From IMG/VR virus record IMGVR_UViG_3300042507_001950, positions 1 to 38,450 of that record: a stretch of DNA of 38,450 bases; one strand, given 5' to 3'. This document shows, piece by piece, positions 1 through 7,007 of the stretch (within the stretch, counting starts at the first letter, position 1; each line of letters begins with the position of its first letter). The notes beneath the pieces are model-generated. The model saw nothing but the letters and a program-made list of their open reading frames with translations. It was not told the DNA's origin and searched no databases. Source of the stretch: a virus. A program made the translations under genes and the position numbers.

Positions 1-68
1 TTACAATTAAGCATAAACTCATCACGAAACTCTTGAACACGAAATGGTAAACAGACTACATATTTCAT
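1..68 (-). CDS. Partial CDS, N-terminus only, unknown
   Basis: Only the first 22 residues lie in the window (start MKYVVCLPFRVQEF). The ATG shares an ATGA overlap with the stop of the upstream epimerase, which supports this start and translational coupling. The beginning (beta strand, then Arg/Glu-rich helix) would fit a family 2 type glycosyltransferase, and the context is sugar metabolism, but too little is present to name it. Confidence 0.55.
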   Translation of the reverse strand, partial: MKYVVCLPFRVQEFRDEFMLNC

Positions 69-949
69 TTCTGCAACCATTTCATTAGTGATACTTTAGG
101 TATCCATCCAGTTAAATCTTTAAACTTAGAATTAGATGCAAGAGTTTCTTGCACTTCCCCAATTCTTGACGGGATAAACTTAACATCATTTGAAATCATA
201 TTAGCAATATCAATTATAGAATAGTTACTTCCATACCCAATGTTATATACTTCACCAAAGCCATGACTTACTTCAGATGCAAGTATGTTTGCTTCTACCA
301 CATCAGATATGTGGGTAAAGTCTCTACGTTGAGATCCATCACCAACCACTGTTAGTGGCTTACCTTCTTCGTGTTGTTTTAAAAATAGTCCTATTACTGG
401 TGCATACTGACCTTTAAGTGGTTGTCTATCTCCATAAACATTAAAATATCTAAGAGATATAGTCTCAAGTCCATAAAGATTATAATAGACTCTTGCAAGG
501 TTTTCACCAAATACTTTTGCAGTGGAGTATGGAGTTAGTGGGTCAGATGCTTGTGTCTCAATGTTTGGAAGAATTGCTTTCTTTCCATATGCAGATGATG
601 TGCTTGAATAAATAAATCTTTTTACTTTATTAATTCTTGCAAGTTCAATAACATTTGCAGTACCTACAGCGTTTGATTCAATAGACTTTCTTGGATTTAA
701 TATTGCAGGCTGTATTCTTGCATCTGATGCAACGTGAAATACATAGTCAATCCCATTAAATAAATGTGCAATTTTTTCATAATCACATATGTCATATTTG
801 TAATTATTTGCTTTTGGATTCCAATAAAACTGTTCATGACATTCTGCTGACTCATTGTCTATACAGATAACTTTGTGACCAAGTTCTATTAGTTTATCAA
901 CAAGGTTTGAACCAATAAATCCAGCACCACCTGTGACTAAACAGTTCAT
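65..949 (-). CDS. NAD-dependent sugar epimerase/dehydratase (SDR)
   Basis: 294 aa. Extended short-chain dehydrogenase of the UDP-glucose 4-epimerase/dehydratase type, acting on nucleotide sugars in the cytoplasm. Visible: N-terminal Rossmann motif GGAGFIG (residues 7-13), the SSTSSAYG serine region, the catalytic Y-x3-K pair in PYSTAK, and the RRDFTHISDV substrate-domain motif. Start chosen at MNCLVTGG because its ATG overlaps the stop of the preceding gene by 4 nt; an upstream in-frame ATG would add 11 residues inside that gene. Probably makes an activated sugar used by the adjacent glycosyltransferase. Exact substrate cannot be read from sequence. Confidence 0.9.
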   Translation of the reverse strand: MNCLVTGGAGFIGSNLVDKLIELGHKVICIDNESAECHEQFYWNPKANNYKYDICDYEKIAHLFNGIDYVFHVASDARIQPAILNPRKSIESNAVGTANVIELARINKVKRFIYSSTSSAYGKKAILPNIETQASDPLTPYSTAKVFGENLARVYYNLYGLETISLRYFNVYGDRQPLKGQYAPVIGLFLKQHEEGKPLTVVGDGSQRRDFTHISDVVEANILASEVSHGFGEVYNIGYGSNYSIIDIANMISNDVKFIPSRIGEVQETLASNSKFKDLTGWIPKVSLMKWLQK

Positions 950-1902
950 TTGATTCCAAGTTCTTCTAGAATTGCAGTCCATCTATGAACATATGTATGT
1001 TCTTTTTTTGTACGATTGTGTCCGTTTAACCTAATTCTTTCTCTTACTAAAGAGTTTTCAAGATACTGATCTATCTTATTTGTTAAATCACTAAAGTTTC
1101 CATGCTTATAAAATACAACTTCATCAGGCATAAAGTATTCATCTAAGCCCTTAATTTCTGGGTAGATAGTAAAGCCTCCACGACCAGTAGACTCAAACAA
1201 TCTATCACTAGTGTAATAAGGATATTCAAAACCTATGTTAAGGCTATCTCCAACCGCAATCTTGCTTTTAGCATAGATACGGTTTAATTCATCGCCACGA
1301 ACAGTTCCAGTATCGCCATCCCCACCAACGTGAAGGAATCTTTTACCATATGTCTTTCTTAAGAAATCAATTAGTTCTGGACGATACTTGTATTCGTGGT
1401 GATATCTTTTGCTGCCAACAAAAATAACATCGTACTCAAAGTTTTGTGTGTCATAATCTGGGTGGATATAGCATTCTTTATCGTATACCCCTGCAGGCAT
1501 AAAATGGCCTTTAACCGATGTATTTTCATTAAACCAATCAGCCATGAGTTTATCTACAGTAAAGAAGTGACCAATAGTTCTATAGAAACTATCATGCTTT
1601 AAATCTTGCTGACGATCTAATCCAAACCATAAGTCTAGATGGTATGTCATTGTAGGAATACCAGCAGCATTTAATTGTTTAAGTACATCATCCATTGTAA
1701 TGTTACCAACGGTTTCCCAGCCATGTGTGTGTACCCAGATAAATAGATCAGATGCTGATGCTTTTTCTAGGATAGTTTGTGTCTTGGCCTTGCGCTCCTG
1801 CAATTTTGTCACGGTATGGCCTAAAGACTCTAGACTACTAGCATGATGATTCTCACTACTATAAGAGACTTCAAAGTTACCAAGAAAAACTATATTAGCC
1901 AA
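946..1902 (-). CDS. CgeB-like glycosyltransferase family 1 protein
   Basis: 318 aa. Resembles CgeB/DUF3880-type glycosyltransferases (GT-B fold): N-terminal Rossmann-like start with FLGNF, a central YDVIFVGSKRYHHEYK strand, and the C-terminal nucleotide-sugar binding region around SKIAVGDSLNI, TSDRLFESTGRGGF and GLDEYF. Start is a TTG preceded by AAAGGGG; no in-frame ATG gives the same N-terminus. The gene overlaps the epimerase by 4 nt, so both sit in one operon with the partial gene at the window edge. Likely adds a sugar to a virion protein or a host surface glycan (inference). Confidence 0.8.
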   Translation of the reverse strand: MANIVFLGNFEVSYSSENHHASSLESLGHTVTKLQERKAKTQTILEKASASDLFIWVHTHGWETVGNITMDDVLKQLNAAGIPTMTYHLDLWFGLDRQQDLKHDSFYRTIGHFFTVDKLMADWFNENTSVKGHFMPAGVYDKECYIHPDYDTQNFEYDVIFVGSKRYHHEYKYRPELIDFLRKTYGKRFLHVGGDGDTGTVRGDELNRIYAKSKIAVGDSLNIGFEYPYYTSDRLFESTGRGGFTIYPEIKGLDEYFMPDEVVFYKHGNFSDLTNKIDQYLENSLVRERIRLNGHNRTKKEHTYVHRWTAILEELGIK

Positions 1903-1924
1903 GACTACCCCTTTGTTTTATCTA

Positions 1925-2269
1925 TTATAGCATCAGTCCGTGCTGACGCTTCCATGTTCTTGTAGAGTGACAATTTGAACAGACAAGTTCACACTTCTCT
2001 ATTTCTTTTAAAATACTACTTAAACTGGATGTATGAATAATTGAAGAAACTTTATCAATCTTTTTTGATGAATCCATATGGTCAAAATGCATAATATAGT
2101 ATGGATAGAAAATATTACAATCTTTACACGGAGAAGACTCTTTTATTTCTCTAACTATGTTTTTACGTTTTTCTTTGCTATTTAAAGATCTTGAATATGT
2201 TAATTCTTTATTTTTTTTATACCAAGCACTCTGCGCTGCTTTTTGTTTTTCTGGATCTTTATATGGCAT
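1925..2269 (-). CDS. HNH homing-type endonuclease, small
   Basis: 114 aa. Free-standing HNH-like nuclease: first zinc pair CKDC (about residues 48-51), the MHFDHMD strand as the H-N-H equivalent, and a second pair in CELVCSNCHSTRTW near the C-terminus. N-terminus is basic and helical. The ATG lies exactly 6 nt after a perfect TATAAT, with no ribosome binding site, so the mRNA is predicted leaderless. Sits between a sugar operon and tRNA genes, a usual place for mobile HNH genes in phages. Confidence 0.85.
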   Translation of the reverse strand: MPYKDPEKQKAAQSAWYKKNKELTYSRSLNSKEKRKNIVREIKESSPCKDCNIFYPYYIMHFDHMDSSKKIDKVSSIIHTSSLSSILKEIEKCELVCSNCHSTRTWKRQHGLML

Positions 2270-2275
2270 AGTTTA

Positions 2276-2281
2276 ATTATA
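2276..2281 (-). promoter_or_regulatory. -10 box of leaderless promoter
   Basis: TATAAT on the minus strand, followed by 6 nt and then the ATG of the HNH gene at 2269. A start at the A of ATG is predicted. Confidence 0.6.
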
Positions 2282-2302
2282 TCATATAGATTTGAACCGA
2301 AG

Positions 2303-2378
2303 TCCCTAAGACAGGGATTGAACCTGCATGTATCCGTTAGCCTTCCAAGCGGGTAGAAACCGCAGGGCATACTTAGGG
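2303..2378 (-). tRNA. tRNA-like gene with abnormal core, isotype uncertain
   Basis: The ends are canonical: 7-bp acceptor CCCTAAG/CTTAGGG and a 5-bp T stem with loop TTCAATC. The middle does not fold as a normal tRNA. One reading gives anticodon GGA (Ser) in loop TTGGAAG but with only two stem pairs. Another gives a good GCGG/CCGC stem with loop TTTCTAC (anticodon TCT, Arg), but leaves no room for a D-arm and makes a 21-nt variable region. Lies 1 nt downstream of tRNA-Ile. It may be functional, degenerate or a tRNA mimic. Confidence 0.5.
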
Positions 2379-2379
2379 G

Positions 2380-2452
2380 TAGAGCGGGTGAGGGTTGAAC
2401 TCACGATCTTCAGCATATAAGGCTGATGCCTTTACCACTTGGCTACCGCTCC
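2380..2452 (-). tRNA. tRNA-Ile (anticodon UAU)
   Basis: 73 nt, no encoded CCA. Acceptor GGAGCGG/CCGCTCT (one G-U), D-arm GCC...GGC, anticodon stem TCAGC/GCTGA with loop CTTATAT giving anticodon TAT, T-arm GTGAG/CTCAC with loop TTCAACC. It decodes AUA, a codon favoured by an AT-rich phage and rare in many actinobacteria. Its 5' end overlaps the last codons of the endonuclease VII-like gene. Confidence 0.9.
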
Positions 2453-2805
2453 GAACTTAAATAAATAATTGCTCTTTCTAACCTATCAACATTGTCTTGG
2501 AATACACCAAGACCACGATTACAGTTATGGCATATATGACCTCTAAAACTATTAGTGATATGGTCATGATCTACTACCCAGATACTAGCATTTCCTCCAG
2601 TACCCTTGAGTTCTTGTTCACTCTTTAAACAGATAGGGCATATGTGGTCTTCTTCTGGATAGCCCCAAACCTTCCTTAATTCTAGCCTTTGCTTTGCCAA
2701 TTTGGAAGCACAAGACCTACACTCTGGCCTTAAATATTTCCCACCAGAAGATGGAGAAAACTGGGACTTATCTAAGTTAAGCCCACATTTGCTACAAACC
2801 TTAAT
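2443..2805 (-). CDS. Recombination endonuclease VII-like protein
   Basis: 120 aa if translated from an ATT that directly abuts the stop of the upstream microprotein. Two halves are visible: a zinc ribbon (VCSKC at residues 3-7 and CRSC at 29-32), and the endonuclease VII core with CPIC (56-59), VVDHDH (77-82), RGHICHNCNRGLG (88-100) and LERAIIYL. Family members resolve branched DNA. The first standard in-frame start is TTG at 2700, which would remove the zinc ribbon. The reading frame is open to the TAA just before ATT, so either ATT is used, translation is coupled, or the N-terminus is lost. Confidence 0.75.
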   Translation of the reverse strand: MKVCSKCGLNLDKSQFSPSSGGKYLRPECRSCASKLAKQRLELRKVWGYPEEDHICPICLKSEQELKGTGGNASIWVVDHDHITNSFRGHICHNCNRGLGVFQDNVDRLERAIIYLSSER

Positions 2806-2889
2806 TTACTTAACCTTATAAGTCATAACAAAATAACATGCTACATACCCAGCAATAAATGCAGGGATCAAAACTAAAGCATTAATCAT
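2806..2889 (-). CDS. 27-aa single-TM micropeptide
   Basis: MINALVLIPAFIAGYVACYF followed by VMTYKVK. One hydrophobic helix and a basic tail, N-out/C-in by charge. Ribosome binding site GAGGAAGAAG lies in the end of the upstream gene, whose stop overlaps this start. Function unknown. Confidence 0.6.
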   Translation of the reverse strand: MINALVLIPAFIAGYVACYFVMTYKVK

Positions 2890-2983
2890 CTTCTTCCTCA
2901 AATTCTCTCAGGGCATTGTTATTATCATTACAATAATTACAATCACCGAACTCTAACTTATTTCCGCAATAATTACAAAACAT
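2882..2983 (-). CDS. 33-aa zinc-ribbon microprotein
   Basis: Starts MFCNYCGNKLEFGDCNYCND, so two CxxC knuckles, followed by an acidic tail ending EEEDD. Strong ribosome binding site AAGGAGAGGT. Its last codons overlap the next gene. Probably a structural zinc site in a small adaptor protein; role unknown. Confidence 0.65.
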   Translation of the reverse strand: MFCNYCGNKLEFGDCNYCNDNNNALREFEEEDD

Positions 2984-3051
2984 ACCTCTCCTTATATACC
3001 TATTCTATCAGGTTTCAGGCGGTATTGCAAGCATTGTCCTCTCATAAAATA

Positions 3052-3060
3052 TGATATAAT
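3052..3060 (+). promoter_or_regulatory. Extended -10 promoter (TGATATAAT)
   Basis: TGATATAAT precedes the virion gene at 3094 by a leader of about 30 nt carrying TAGGAGG. No convincing -35. Same nonamer as in front of several other plus-strand structural genes. Confidence 0.6.
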
Positions 3061-3093
3061 CATCTTACAAGACTACTTAGGAGGTAGGAATTA

Positions 3094-3396
3094 ATGGCTA
3101 CACTAACTAAAGCGCTGGCTCGTGCAGCAGCAGCAACATCAAGTGCGACACTATACACAGTGCCGTCATCAACAACAACAGTTGTAAGCAACATTGTTGT
3201 AACAAACTCAGCAGCATCTGCTGCAACATTTACAATTACTTTGGATGGCGTTGACCTATTCAAGACAGTTGCACTAGCGGCTAACTCAACAGCAATGTTT
3301 GATCTAAAGCAGGTTCTTGCAACAACTAAGGTTATTGCTGGTTTTGCATCAGCAACTACCGTTCAATTCCACATCAGTGGCGTAGAGATTTCGTAA
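3094..3396 (+). CDS. Small virion (decoration or tail) protein
   Basis: 100 aa, rich in Ala, Thr and Val, predicted all-beta. Contains STTTVVSNIVVTN, an FTITLDGV strand and a C-terminal FHISGVEIS, a pattern seen in small structural proteins of marine and freshwater phages. Strong ribosome binding site TAGGAGG 9 nt upstream. Followed at once by a terminator, so it is a single-gene transcript, as expected for a protein needed in many copies. The annotation as decoration or tail protein is inference. Confidence 0.7.
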   Translation: MATLTKALARAAAATSSATLYTVPSSTTTVVSNIVVTNSAASAATFTITLDGVDLFKTVALAANSTAMFDLKQVLATTKVIAGFASATTVQFHISGVEIS

Positions 3397-3410
3397 TCTT
3401 GTTGGAGGGT

Positions 3411-3430
3411 CCTCTAGAAAAATCTAGAGG
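3411..3430 (+). terminator. Hairpin terminator
   Basis: Perfect 8-bp stem CCTCTAGA/TCTAGAGG with AAAA loop, starting 15 bp after the stop of the gene at 3094. The tail is only moderately T-rich, but position and stem strength support termination. Confidence 0.7.
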
Positions 3431-3498
3431 GCTCTTCATTAAGATTGTTTAACTAATTAAAAGGAGATCTAAATCTGCATGTATGGTAAACTTATAAC

Positions 3499-3705
3499 AT
3501 GTGTGCATTTTGCAGGGGAACGTTAACCCCAATAGTATATTCTAGAGTAGTAGATGATGTACTACTTGGTATGCATAAAAATGGTCAAATAATCTTATCA
3601 GGACCAGCAGAAAGATATGCTGACCACCCTAGATCATACTGTAGAAGATGTCAAGAGCCAAGTACTATTGAAGTACCGCTTGATAATGCTATGGTTTTAG
3701 ATTAA
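3499..3705 (+). CDS. Zinc-ribbon protein, unknown
   Basis: 68 aa. CAFC at residues 2-5 and CRRC at about 48-51 could bind one zinc. No close ribosome binding site; an AAGGAG 30 nt upstream serves a 15-codon ORF starting at 3479 that overlaps this start, so translation might be coupled. Function unknown. Confidence 0.6.
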   Translation: MCAFCRGTLTPIVYSRVVDDVLLGMHKNGQIILSGPAERYADHPRSYCRRCQEPSTIEVPLDNAMVLD

Positions 3706-3792
3706 TTTTTATACACCTGCCCTTTTAAAATAATAAATCACCCTTAAATTTACCTTATAAAGTGTAGGTTTCTATTAAAGTAATTATATATG

Positions 3793-3801
3793 TGATATAA
3801 T
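3793..3801 (+). promoter_or_regulatory. Extended -10 promoter (TGATATAAT)
   Basis: Same nonamer as at 3052, followed by a leader of about 38 nt with AAAAGGAG before the tail-fibre start at 3846. Confidence 0.6.
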
Positions 3802-3845
3802 ATTCCTGTAGACAAAACTACACACTTATAAAAGGAGTGATGCAT

Positions 3846-5075
3846 ATGGCAAGACGTGATTTCCCAGAGGTGCCTGGATATTTAACACCAACAATAGGAT
3901 CAACACAAGTAGCCTCTGGTGCCACGGTATCAACAATCGCAGGACTTACATTATCTAATCCATCATTATATACTGCATCTACTAACGAAGCAAGTGCCTC
4001 AAGTAGCACTGCAGACTTTGCCACAGGCAAAGTTCCTGGTGGTCTTGGAGTACGTACCGTAGGTGGAGTAAAAAGATATTTTATACCCAGCCAATACCTT
4101 TCAAACCCTGATTTTCTTTATTCTGTACCAATTGGTTCTACTTTAAGTCTTCTTCTTCTTCCTTGTACTGGCGGAGTTTGCGGTTTTTATAACCAAGGTG
4201 TAACAACAACTGGTGTTTATGATGGAAACTCTTTTGCTATAAGCGGTGATCCAAGTGATGATACTTTTTCAACAGCATCAAATGCCTCTCTTACTATTTA
4301 TATTGGTTATAGTGGAACACAAGCAGCAGTGACTGTTCCTTCTGTTAATTTAAGGGATTTAGATAAAGACACTCCAGGATCACTTTACCAATTGATAAAA
4401 ACCAAAAAAATAGTTTTAGAAAAATTTGAGGGAAACCCACTTGCCAAAAATGAAACAGTAGCAACTACTTGGACAGTACCAGCAGGAGTTTATAGCATAG
4501 ATGCTACATTAATCGGTGGCGGAGGACCCCCTGGAGACACATCAGCATCAGCAGCGACGCAAAATGGAAGTTCAAATACCAACAACAGTTATGGAAATAG
4601 TGCGGGGGCAAATACTACAATTATTTATAATGGAGTAACATATACTGCACTCGGTGGAACAAAAGGACGTACGGCTACTGCTTCTGAAACATTACCAACA
4701 AATGGAATATATACGATAGACGGCTACGGCAGCAGCAGCGGCTCAAGTAGTTCAACTAGTTTTGGACTTGTTGGAAATAAAAGACCAGGAAGAGGAAGCA
4801 TAGGAATGAAGGCATCCGCTTATGCCAGTACTAATGTTACTGTTGCTATTAACGGAACTAATAGATTATTTGAATCAAAAGTAACTGCATATGCTAATGG
4901 TGAAAATGGAAATGATGGAGACATTCAGCACTTTACAATTCCTGTTATCCCTGGCACTACTGTAGCATTATCAGTAGGTCAAAACGGTGGAGAATCATTT
5001 CCTGGAGAAGATGCCAATCTGGCAGGTTTTGCATCTTCAAATCCAGGAGCAATTTACATTCGGTATGTAAGATAG
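3846..5075 (+). CDS. Tail-fibre-like protein with Gly-rich C-terminal domain
   Basis: 409 aa. Start MARRDFPE chosen because AAGGAG is 9 nt upstream; an in-frame GTG 9 nt earlier is less likely. The N-terminus has GSTQVASGATVSTIAGL, nearly the same as the C-terminal end of the fibre encoded at 36155. Residues 205-409 form a glycine-rich domain starting TWTVPAGVYSIDATLIGGGG and ending GAIYIRYVR, typical of adhesin tips of phage fibres. Probably contacts the host surface. Two small genes follow in the same transcript. Confidence 0.8.
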   Translation: MARRDFPEVPGYLTPTIGSTQVASGATVSTIAGLTLSNPSLYTASTNEASASSSTADFATGKVPGGLGVRTVGGVKRYFIPSQYLSNPDFLYSVPIGSTLSLLLLPCTGGVCGFYNQGVTTTGVYDGNSFAISGDPSDDTFSTASNASLTIYIGYSGTQAAVTVPSVNLRDLDKDTPGSLYQLIKTKKIVLEKFEGNPLAKNETVATTWTVPAGVYSIDATLIGGGGPPGDTSASAATQNGSSNTNNSYGNSAGANTTIIYNGVTYTALGGTKGRTATASETLPTNGIYTIDGYGSSSGSSSSTSFGLVGNKRPGRGSIGMKASAYASTNVTVAINGTNRLFESKVTAYANGENGNDGDIQHFTIPVIPGTTVALSVGQNGGESFPGEDANLAGFASSNPGAIYIRYVR

Positions 5076-5085
5076 GGAGAAAACA

Positions 5086-5274
5086 ATGACATACACATAT
5101 AATATAGAAAATAAAGATGAAAGATATTCAGTAGAAATTAAATACTCTCACTCTCACGGAGAAGAAAAGCATGGAAGATTTTTTAATACTGAGGCAGAAG
5201 CAGAGACTTGGGCTACAACCTCAATACAGGCTATGCAAGACAATAACAATGTATTTGTAAACGTGGAAGGGTAA
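5086..5274 (+). CDS. Small phage protein, unknown
   Basis: 62 aa, begins MTYTYNIENKDERYSVEIKY. Alternating beta pattern, His-rich centre (SHSHGEEKHG) and a helix FNTEAEAETWATTSIQAM. GGGAGAAAAC precedes the ATG. Lies 10 nt after the fibre gene, so co-transcribed. It could be a fibre chaperone or accessory protein (inference). Confidence 0.7.
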   Translation: MTYTYNIENKDERYSVEIKYSHSHGEEKHGRFFNTEAEAETWATTSIQAMQDNNNVFVNVEG

Positions 5275-5277
5275 AAA

Positions 5278-5517
5278 ATGTCAGAAGAAAGAATAACATA
5301 TAGAATTGAAGCATTAGAGGATAATACAATTCTTGCATTTGCTCCAGACTCAGATGTGCCATCTATGACCTTTCCTGCTTGGCCATCTGGTGATCCTTGG
5401 CTAGATGCAGATGAAGGAAAATTGTGGGCAGAAAGAATAATTAATCAAGGATTACAGGTACCACAAGCACCGTATGGAATTGATAATTCAAGCGAAGAAA
5501 GACTTCCACTTCTCTAA
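5278..5517 (+). CDS. Small phage protein, possibly fibre-associated
   Basis: 79 aa, acidic. Contains a PSMTFPAWPSGDPWLDADEGKLWAE segment, Pro/Trp rich, reminiscent of fibre-assembly or tail-associated accessory proteins. GGAAGGG in the end of the previous gene is the ribosome binding site. Last gene before the terminator at 5554. Confidence 0.65.
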   Translation: MSEERITYRIEALEDNTILAFAPDSDVPSMTFPAWPSGDPWLDADEGKLWAERIINQGLQVPQAPYGIDNSSEERLPLL

Positions 5518-5553
5518 TAAGACGATTTGCAACAACCAATAATAACTTAAAGT

Positions 5554-5585
5554 GCTATACCTATATAAGGTATAGCCTTTTTGTT
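5554..5585 (+). terminator. Rho-independent terminator
   Basis: 8-bp stem GCTATACC/GGTATAGC, loop TATATAA, followed by CTTTTTG. Ends the 3846-5517 operon and separates it from the convergent minus-strand operon. Confidence 0.85.
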
Positions 5586-5590
5586 TTAGA

Positions 5591-5719
5591 TTAATTTTTA
5601 TCTGGTATTTCATCAAACCTACGATACCCTTTTCTAACTAATACCTTCGCTATTTGAAATGTAGCAAGTAGATATCCAAATAAACTTCCCCATAAAAGTA
5701 ATAATATATTATCTATCAT
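5591..5719 (-). CDS. 42-aa membrane microprotein
   Basis: One TM helix near the N-terminus (NILLLLWGSLFGYLLATF), then a basic cytoplasmic tail KVLVRKGYRRFDE. Its ATG overlaps the preceding stop by 4 nt. It is the promoter-distal gene of a long minus-strand operon. Function unknown. Confidence 0.6.
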   Translation of the reverse strand: MIDNILLLLWGSLFGYLLATFQIAKVLVRKGYRRFDEIPDKN

Positions 5720-5826
5720 TGTCTATGTCGTTTCTTATTACCCAACTTAGACTTAACCTCAGCCTTAGCCTGATTTACAATTGCGTTCGTAATGTCTTCA
5801 ACGTTAAATTCTTCCTCAGTATCCAT
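5716..5826 (-). CDS. 36-aa charged microprotein
   Basis: Begins MDTEEEFNVEDITNAIV and ends with a basic tail (KKRHRQ). The first seven residues match the start of the next upstream gene, so the two are probably tandem duplicates. TAATG overlap upstream and ATGA overlap downstream. Confidence 0.55.
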   Translation of the reverse strand: MDTEEEFNVEDITNAIVNQAKAEVKSKLGNKKRHRQ

Positions 5827-5924
5827 TAGTCAATCCTATCTAAATCTTCAAGACTATTAATACCATAAAGATTAACCATTTCTTCAACAGTAAACTCTAG
5901 GTCAAACTCTTCTTCAGTATCCAT
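5826..5924 (-). CDS. 32-aa acidic microprotein
   Basis: Begins MDTEEEFDLEFTVEEMVNLY. Shares its MDTEEEF start, also at DNA level, with its downstream neighbour. Overlaps the upstream gene by 11 nt and the downstream one by 1 nt. Function unknown. Confidence 0.55.
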   Translation of the reverse strand: MDTEEEFDLEFTVEEMVNLYGINSLEDLDRID

Positions 5925-6123
5925 TTAAGCACTCATTTCTTGTATGATAGAGTCTAATCTTTGTCATAATTTTGCGGGATGGAGCAAAAAGATCTTCCTT
6001 ACAAGTTAAACACTTATAAGACCATTCTCCAGTAAAGAAATCATGTACATAACCTTTGGCATTAGCATATTTCTTGGCTAAAAAGGTTTGAAATGGATCA
6101 GGAATCTCTAGTGACTGGATCAA
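5914..6123 (-). CDS. Zinc-finger-like small protein
   Basis: 69 aa. C-terminal half has a C-x2-C ... H-x4-C pattern (KCLTCKEDLFAPS, then YHTRNEC). A related pattern occurs in the 34-aa gene at 6262. Could be a nucleic-acid binding or host-interaction module; no family recognised. Confidence 0.65.
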   Translation of the reverse strand: MIQSLEIPDPFQTFLAKKYANAKGYVHDFFTGEWSYKCLTCKEDLFAPSRKIMTKIRLYHTRNECLNGY

Positions 6124-6265
6124 GTCTATCCCAATGTCCCATTTGATTTCCTACAAAAACGTTTCCAGTTTCTTTATCTATGAGAAGATATTTTTCTGGC
6201 GATCTAGTTCTAACTGTAAGTTTTATTGGTTCTTCTAATTCCTCAAAGTTTTTTGCTTCTCTCAT
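6098..6265 (-). CDS. 55-aa hypothetical protein
   Basis: Starts MREAKNFEELEEPIKLTVRT. Contains a beta-hairpin-like stretch KYLLIDKETGNVFVGNQ and MGHWDRLDPV, looking like a compact beta domain. Overlaps neighbours on both sides (4 nt with the upstream gene, 26 nt with the downstream gene). Confidence 0.6.
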   Translation of the reverse strand: MREAKNFEELEEPIKLTVRTRSPEKYLLIDKETGNVFVGNQMGHWDRLDPVTRDS

Positions 6266-6366
6266 TGATGTTCCTTTCTGTGTCTAAATAAACTTTTATT
6301 TGCCATGATGCCCCAACTCACTTCCCATTGTTTTTTACAATTTAAGCATATAAATTTTCTGCTCAT
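6262..6366 (-). CDS. 34-aa C2H2-like zinc microprotein
   Basis: MSRKFICLNCKKQWEVSWG followed by a helix ending FRHRKEHQ. Two Cys 3 apart and two His about 4 apart make a classic small zinc finger. ATGA overlaps at both ends. Possible DNA- or RNA-binding protein. Confidence 0.65.
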   Translation of the reverse strand: MSRKFICLNCKKQWEVSWGIMANKSLFRHRKEHQ

Positions 6367-7007
6367 ATTGTGAGAACACTAGATTTTAAGTGACCTAGTT
6401 TTATTCTAGAGTCTGCATATATAGTATAACCTAAGTCTTTTAGTTTATTAAAGAACAAAATATCTTCACCTATCAAACCTTTACCATATTGCAACGATTC
6501 AAATTGTTCTATTTCAAACCATGGAAATTTAAGTTTATTCAATGCATTAAATGAAACTGATAAAAATCCTAAACCACCTGAGTGTATTTCAAAGATTGTA
6601 TTTTTATTTTCTAAATCTTCCTTGGTAAGAAAAGTAATACCATCTTGAGTAATAGATACATGAGTCCTATCACTAAGTGGATAGATACCGCATATAACAT
6701 CCTTATCTGATTCTAAAAGAATTTTCATATCATTTGGTGTCCAGATAATATCGCTATCTATAAAGACAATTTTGCTACATTCAAACTTACCAGCAAAAAT
6801 ATCACGAATTTCTTCATCGTAGTCTGGGAGCCCAAGAGGGCTATACCCTAGTAAATCATTTCTAATCTCTGTAATGATAGGACTATATCCAAACCTTGCT
6901 ACAGATTTAATATTATTTTTATTAAGCATATTGATTGTTGCAGTCCAAGAACTTAAAAACTCTGGACTAAAACTGTTCCCTGGTATTAAAAATACAATAT
7001 CAGTCAT
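6363..7007 (-). CDS. Glycosyltransferase-like phage protein
   Basis: 214 aa. Start MTDIVFLIPGNSF; a longer in-frame ATG would lie inside the upstream gene. GT-A-like features: first strand IVFLIPGN, the acidic metal-binding motif FIDSDIIW (DSD) near residue 100, and HSGGLGFLSVSFNAL plus GEDILFFNKLKDLGY, as in phage family 2 type transferases. It could modify a virion or host glycan. Overlaps the upstream gene by 8 nt. Confidence 0.75.
   Translation of the reverse strand: MTDIVFLIPGNSFSPEFLSSWTATINMLNKNNIKSVARFGYSPIITEIRNDLLGYSPLGLPDYDEEIRDIFAGKFECSKIVFIDSDIIWTPNDMKILLESDKDVICGIYPLSDRTHVSITQDGITFLTKEDLENKNTIFEIHSGGLGFLSVSFNALNKLKFPWFEIEQFESLQYGKGLIGEDILFFNKLKDLGYTIYADSRIKLGHLKSSVLTI

Noticed and set aside
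3060-3263. Minus-strand ORF opposite the virion gene
   Set aside because: Antisense shadow of the Ala/Thr-rich gene with no ribosome binding site.
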